From Cytobacillus oceanisediminis 2691 (GTDB lineage Bacteria > Bacillota > Bacilli > Bacillales > Cytobacillaceae), in assembly GCF_000294775.2 (NCBI RefSeq), contig NZ_CP015506.1, positions 3,695,501 through 3,759,500 of the forward strand: a DNA stretch of 64,000 bases. The letters are read 5' to 3'. Position 1 is the stretch's first letter. Each line of letters opens with the position of its first letter. A model generated the notes under the pieces. The model was not told the DNA's origin. It ran no database searches and saw only the letters and a list, made by a program, of their open reading frames with translations. Positions 60,871 to 64,000 of the stretch are shown one piece after another. Position numbers and translations under genes: made by a program.

Positions 60871-60892
60871 ATTAAGCAAATATACCTCTTAT

Positions 60893-61474
60893 TTATCCAA
60901 CCTGTAAACCAAAATCTTTTGCCAGTGCAGCCAGTCCGCCCTGATATCCGCTTCCAATCGCACTGAATTTCCATTCTCCGTTATGTCTGTATAGTTCTCC
61001 AACTACAAGTGCAGTTTCAATAGAGAAATCTTCCCCCAGGTCATAGCGGATCAATTCTTCGCCTGTATCTTCATTAAGGATTCTTACATAGGAATTTGAT
61101 ACCTGTCCAAAGTTCTGATTGCGTGCTTCTCCGTCATGAATTGTGATTGTGAACGTAATACGCTGGATGTTTGCAGGCACATTAGCAAGGTCAATTTTCA
61201 CCTGCTCGTCATCTCCAGCCCCTTCTCCTGTACGGTTATCTCCAGTATGTACAACGGAACCATTAGCACCAGTTGTATTGTTATAAAAAACAAAGTCGCT
61301 TTCAGAAGTTACCTTCCCAGTGTCTCCGAGGAGGAATACAGAAGAATCCAAATCGAAGTCAGTTCCGCCATCGTATTTATTCGTGTCCCACCCAAGTCCG
61401 ACTATTACCTTAGTCATACCCGGGTTTGTTTTTGTTAAGTCAACTTTTTGTCCTTTTGATAAGCTTACTGCCAT
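60893..61474 (-). CDS. terD: TerD family protein (YceD/YceE-like)
   Basis: 193 aa, canonical TerD size. [19 protein letters not shown], metal site [35 protein letters not shown], and [34 protein letters not shown] precedes the ATG. First gene after the stronger ECF-type promoter. B. subtilis has three TerD paralogues in a row; here two are split to opposite ends of the island. Confidence 0.95.
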   Translation of the reverse strand: MAVSLSKGQKVDLTKTNPGMTKVIVGLGWDTNKYDGGTDFDLDSSVFLLGDTGKVTSESDFVFYNNTTGANGSVVHTGDNRTGEGAGDDEQVKIDLANVPANIQRITFTITIHDGEARNQNFGQVSNSYVRILNEDTGEELIRYDLGEDFSIETALVVGELYRHNGEWKFSAIGSGYQGGLAALAKDFGLQVG

Positions 61475-61511
61475 TTCAACTCAAACCTCCATTATGTAGA
61501 ATAAATGTATT

Positions 61512-61537
61512 TACGCTATAAATCATGAAAAGTTTCA
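61512..61537 (-). promoter_or_regulatory. ECF (sigma W/M type) promoter of terD-terC
   Basis: Minus strand TGAAAC (61537-61532), 16 bp, CGTAAA: a full match to the TGAAAC-N16-CGTA consensus, 38 bp before the terD start codon. The B. subtilis yceC operon is, as I recall, a sigma-W/M/B target. Confidence 0.88.
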
Positions 61538-61583
61538 TAATCCATAAAAATATTTTTTCATATTCCAGGATTTATTTCAATCT

Positions 61584-62171
61584 TTAAGTCATCCATTTCG
61601 GCGGAGTGTTTTTATTCCAGTAAATTGATCCAAGTTCATGATGGGCCTGAAAATTATCATGGTGTGTATGATAGTGAAAATTAAACCAGTATCCCTGCTG
61701 AGGAGGATGGTCCCTTCTTACATGGAAGCGAATGACATCTTCATTCGCCTTGCTATTGGTGATATGGAAGATTTTTTCCGACAATCCGCCCCCCGGAGTT
61801 TCTGTAACCTTTAAGTTAGCAAGGCTTTCTTCGGGAAACTGCACCGCCACCTCGTGGATGGCTTTCTCAATATTTGGAAGTATCACCTCGTTAAACTCAT
61901 CTTCAATAACAGGGCCTATCTTTGCGCCAAACTTCTCATATGATTGTGCCTCAGCTTCTATAAGCATTTGCCTGATAAAGTCATCCTTATCAAAATTAGT
62001 ATCTTCCTCTTCAGCAAGTTCTGCACTGTTTTCCGAGTTTTCCACATCAGAAGCTCTAGAGGCTTTTAACTGGCTGGTATTTTCATATAGAAAAGCCTGA
62101 GAAGGTGTGACGAGGCCAAATGTTAAAATGGTAACAAGTACAACAAAGGATTTTCTCAGCCAATTCGGCAT
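61584..62171 (-). CDS. ypjP: YpjP family exported protein
   Basis: 195 aa. A signal peptide (LRKSFVVLVTILTFGLVTPSQA) precedes an acidic linker. The conserved C-terminal part contains VIRFHVRRDHPPQQG and FHYHTHHDNFQAHHELGSIYWNKN; the run of His suggests metal binding. Function unknown. It follows the aminotransferase gene by 21 nt. In B. subtilis it lies near thyB, whereas here the Ter island separates the two. AAAGGAAGG precedes the ATG. Confidence 0.92.
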   Translation of the reverse strand: MPNWLRKSFVVLVTILTFGLVTPSQAFLYENTSQLKASRASDVENSENSAELAEEEDTNFDKDDFIRQMLIEAEAQSYEKFGAKIGPVIEDEFNEVILPNIEKAIHEVAVQFPEESLANLKVTETPGGGLSEKIFHITNSKANEDVIRFHVRRDHPPQQGYWFNFHYHTHHDNFQAHHELGSIYWNKNTPPKWMT

Positions 62172-62192
62172 GTTTTTTCGCCTTCCTTTCTG

Positions 62193-63371
62193 CTAAGCAA
62201 TGATTTTCTTAAATATGCCGCTTTTTTCAATATTTGCGGCAGCTTGCTTTAATACATCTTCGGGCTGAACAAGTGCAATCCGAACATATCCCTCACCCCA
62301 TTGGCCAAAGGCACTTCCAGGGGTTACGACTACGCCGGAGCGGTTAATCAAGTCAACCGCAAAATCCCGGGAGGAGCTGTATCCATTTGGAACCTCAGCC
62401 CACAAAAACATTGACCCCTCCGGCTTGCTGATATCCCACCCGATGTTTTTCAGCTCTTTTAATAATACATCTCTTCTTTTTCTATATGTTTCTCTCAAGT
62501 CCTTCAAAAAAGAGGACTGATCATTCAATGCTTTCACTGCAGCTGACTGCACCGGCAAGAATACTCCATAATCCAAATTGGATTTGAAGTTGGCCAGCAG
62601 CGCAATAAGCTGCTGATTACCGGCAGCATATGCCACCCTGCATCCTGTCATATTAAAGCTTTTTGATAGTGAATTCATTTCAATCCCTACATCTATTGCC
62701 CCTGTAACAGACAAAAAACTTAGAGGTCTCTTCTCATAATAAAGTTCTGAATACGCAAAATCATGCAATACAGCAAAGCCGTACTTCTTTGCCAGATGGA
62801 TCACCTGAAGAAAAAACTCTTCTGTCGCCATTGCAGGAACGGGATTGCCGGGGAAATTCAGAATCATTAATTTCGTGTTTGCGAGTATTTCATCAGGGAT
62901 TTCATCAAAATCCGGCAGGAAGCTACTGTCCTTTTTTAAGGGCATGCCGTACATCTTTGCCCCGGCCAATGCTGCACCTGCAGCATAAGCAGTATATCCC
63001 GGGTCCGGGACTAGGATATACTCTCCAGGGTTGCATAGAACCATCGGCAAATGAACCAGCCCGTCCTGGGAACCCATTAAAAGCAGCACCTCTGAAGATT
63101 CAAGATTCACTTCAAAATTTCGTTTATAATAGCTGCAGACTGCAGTATGAAATTCATTTGTACCTGTTAACGAGTACCCATATGATTCTGGTTCCCGGGT
63201 TCCTCTTGCTAACTCCTCCATAACAAAAGCGGGAGGGGGCAAATCAGGGCTGCCAATGCTCAAATCAATCACCGGAAATCCGTCTGAAAGTTTCGAATTC
63301 TTAATTTGGGACAATTCAGCAAACACACTTTCCGGAAAAGAAGCCATTCTTTTTGAAATAGGAAATTCCAT
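62193..63371 (-). CDS. LL-diaminopimelate-type aminotransferase (class I/II)
   Basis: 392 aa fold-type I aminotransferase starting MEFPISKRMASFPESVF behind GAGGAAGG. DLSIGSPDLPPP is the substrate-entry motif, YGYSLTGTNEFHTAV follows, and SLSKSFNMTGCRVAYAAG contains the PLP Lys (SLSKS). VRIALVQPED carries the carboxylate-binding Arg. Annotation pipelines call relatives LL-diaminopimelate aminotransferase, but Bacillus makes lysine by the acetylated pathway (PatA is the N-acetyl-DAP enzyme), so the true substrate is open. Upstream of ypjP in one unit. Confidence 0.88.
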   Translation of the reverse strand: MEFPISKRMASFPESVFAELSQIKNSKLSDGFPVIDLSIGSPDLPPPAFVMEELARGTREPESYGYSLTGTNEFHTAVCSYYKRNFEVNLESSEVLLLMGSQDGLVHLPMVLCNPGEYILVPDPGYTAYAAGAALAGAKMYGMPLKKDSSFLPDFDEIPDEILANTKLMILNFPGNPVPAMATEEFFLQVIHLAKKYGFAVLHDFAYSELYYEKRPLSFLSVTGAIDVGIEMNSLSKSFNMTGCRVAYAAGNQQLIALLANFKSNLDYGVFLPVQSAAVKALNDQSSFLKDLRETYRKRRDVLLKELKNIGWDISKPEGSMFLWAEVPNGYSSSRDFAVDLINRSGVVVTPGSAFGQWGEGYVRIALVQPEDVLKQAAANIEKSGIFKKIIA

Positions 63372-63577
63372 AGTATCCTTCCTCGCTATGTATCTCAATT
63401 CTATTTTTCTATTATACTTCTTTTCGAATCAAATTTAAATTGATTTCATGTATCGTTAAAAAGAACAATAGATATATAGTGAAAAATATATTTGCCGGAT
63501 TATAAATCAGCAAAGCGGGAATAATAAGAACAAATCGTTTTCTTCAAGCCGAGGAGAATAAAAAGGGGGAAATTCAA

Positions 63578-63655
63578 ATGGATTGGTCTGTATTCTTTGT
63601 TATTGCAAGCCTTTTGCTGATGGCTTACTTTGTTTATCTGGCCATCGCAGATTAA
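63578..63655 (+). CDS. 25-residue membrane peptide
   Basis: ATG at 63578 follows AAAAAGGGGGAAATTCAA. The frame encodes MDWSVFFVIASLLLMAYFVY and ends LAIAD. A single transmembrane helix makes up the whole peptide. A good terminator begins 9 nt after the stop, so the transcript exists only for this frame or is a small RNA. Similar tiny membrane peptides occur in Bacillaceae; none recognised by name. Confidence 0.6.
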   Translation: MDWSVFFVIASLLLMAYFVYLAIAD

Positions 63656-63663
63656 ATAAGAAG

Positions 63664-63687
63664 GTGCCTGGTATTCAGGCACTTTTT
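63664..63687 (+). terminator. Intrinsic terminator of the small peptide gene
   Basis: GTGCCTG pairs with CAGGCAC around a 5-nt loop, then TTTTTCTT. It also faces the convergent methyltransferase. Confidence 0.85.
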
Positions 63688-63688
63688 C

Positions 63689-64000
63689 TTATTTTTCAAT
63701 TACCCCAAAATGAAATTTCGATGACTTTCTTTCAATTACTTTGAAGCCATATCGGTCAAACCTTGAACTTCTAAAGTGATCCTTCAGAACCACTCTCTGT
63801 CTGGCTGCTCTTTTTGCATGAAAAATAACTTCCTCTGACAGGTCCTCATAAACAGCAAAGTTCCTCAGTGCTTTAATCCCCTCTGACTCAAGGATTTTTT
63901 CTTCAAACATGGGATCAAAATATACAACGTCATAACTGTCCGGGGGCAATTTTTTCAAATAAGGAAGGGCCATTGACGACTCCACCTTTATTCTTCTCAT
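63689..64000 (-). CDS. ypiP: RsmJ/YpiP-like methyltransferase (3' part, partial)
   Basis: The frame enters from beyond the right edge. The visible 103 residues contain YDVVYFDPMFEEK, the DPM(F/Y) motif IV of the RsmJ-like SAM methyltransferases, and VVLKDHFRSSRFDRYGFKVIER. The SAM-binding motif I must lie outside the window, so the Met at the edge is probably internal. B. subtilis ypiP is found next to ypjP, matching the context. Substrate: RsmJ modifies G1516 of 16S rRNA in E. coli; not established in Bacillus. Confidence 0.85.
   Translation of the reverse strand: MRRIKVESSMALPYLKKLPPDSYDVVYFDPMFEEKILESEGIKALRNFAVYEDLSEEVIFHAKRAARQRVVLKDHFRSSRFDRYGFKVIERKSSKFHFGVIEK

Noticed and set aside
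1..64000. CRISPR array, tRNA, rRNA, transposase or phage genes
   Set aside because: No spaced direct repeats of 28-37 bp, no cloverleaf with CCA or rRNA-like block, and no transposase, integrase or structural phage gene was seen on either strand.

Overview
The window looks like chromosomal DNA of a low-GC, endospore-forming Bacillaceae member (Bacillus, Cytobacillus or Mesobacillus type). The evidence is AGGAGG-type ribosome binding sites, frequent TTG and GTG starts, strong U-tailed terminators, sporulation-linked genes (Spo0M, a YjcZ-type peptide, a sporulation-kinase-like sensor) and gene order matching two Bacillus subtilis neighbourhoods: ctpA-yodJ-deoD-yodL-yozD-yodN-yozE-yokU-kamA-yodP..yodT, then ypqE/msrBA, ypmS-R-Q, ypmP, ilvA, ypkP, dfrA, thyA, ypjP and ypiP. 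I see no rRNA, tRNA, CRISPR array, prophage or insertion sequence. Most genes lie on the minus strand.

Layout. 1-6.4 kb: a zinc-ribbon protein, an exported protein, a CobW-type GTPase, a methyltransferase, an LCP lipoprotein, the protease CtpA and an orphan copper chaperone. 6.7-14.2 kb: yodJ, deoD, several small genes, yodL, a glycerophosphodiesterase, spo0M behind a sigma-W-like promoter, yozD, yodN and yozE, with remnants of intergenic repeat families. 14.2-25.6 kb: a lysine catabolic block (yokU, kamA, a sigma-54 activator, ablB, an aldehyde dehydrogenase, an aminotransferase, yodQ, yodR, yodS, yodT). Read together, these genes could take lysine through beta-lysine and N-acetyl-beta-lysine to 4-aminobutyrate and succinate, with one cleavage step not encoded here. 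kamA has a near-consensus -24/-12 promoter.

25.8-38.9 kb: a 1401-residue TPR protein with an embedded C39-like domain, an MccF-like peptidase, an FAD-dependent dehydrogenase, a YjcZ-type peptide, an SGNH hydrolase with a DUF502 membrane protein, a PTS IIA protein with MsrB/MsrA, an RsgA-type GTPase and a DUF4397 protein. 38.9-50.5 kb: ypmS-ypmR-ypmQ, a nucleoside hydrolase, an orphan histidine kinase, DegV, ypmP, TatC/TatA, ilvA, an acyltransferase, dfrA and thyA.

50.6-61.5 kb: the most distinctive segment. A secreted protease resembling the Pro-Pro endopeptidases is followed by a tellurite-resistance-type (Ter) stress island: two TerD proteins, TerC, TelA, YceG and a four-gene biosynthetic module (HpcH/HpaI lyase, phosphoribosyltransferase, StiP, HAD hydrolase). 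Two promoters match the extracytoplasmic sigma W/M consensus, one ahead of terD and one ahead of yceG. This segment sits between thyA and ypjP, which are close together in B. subtilis. The window ends with an LL-diaminopimelate-type aminotransferase, a 25-residue membrane peptide and the 3' part of a YpiP/RsmJ-like methyltransferase.
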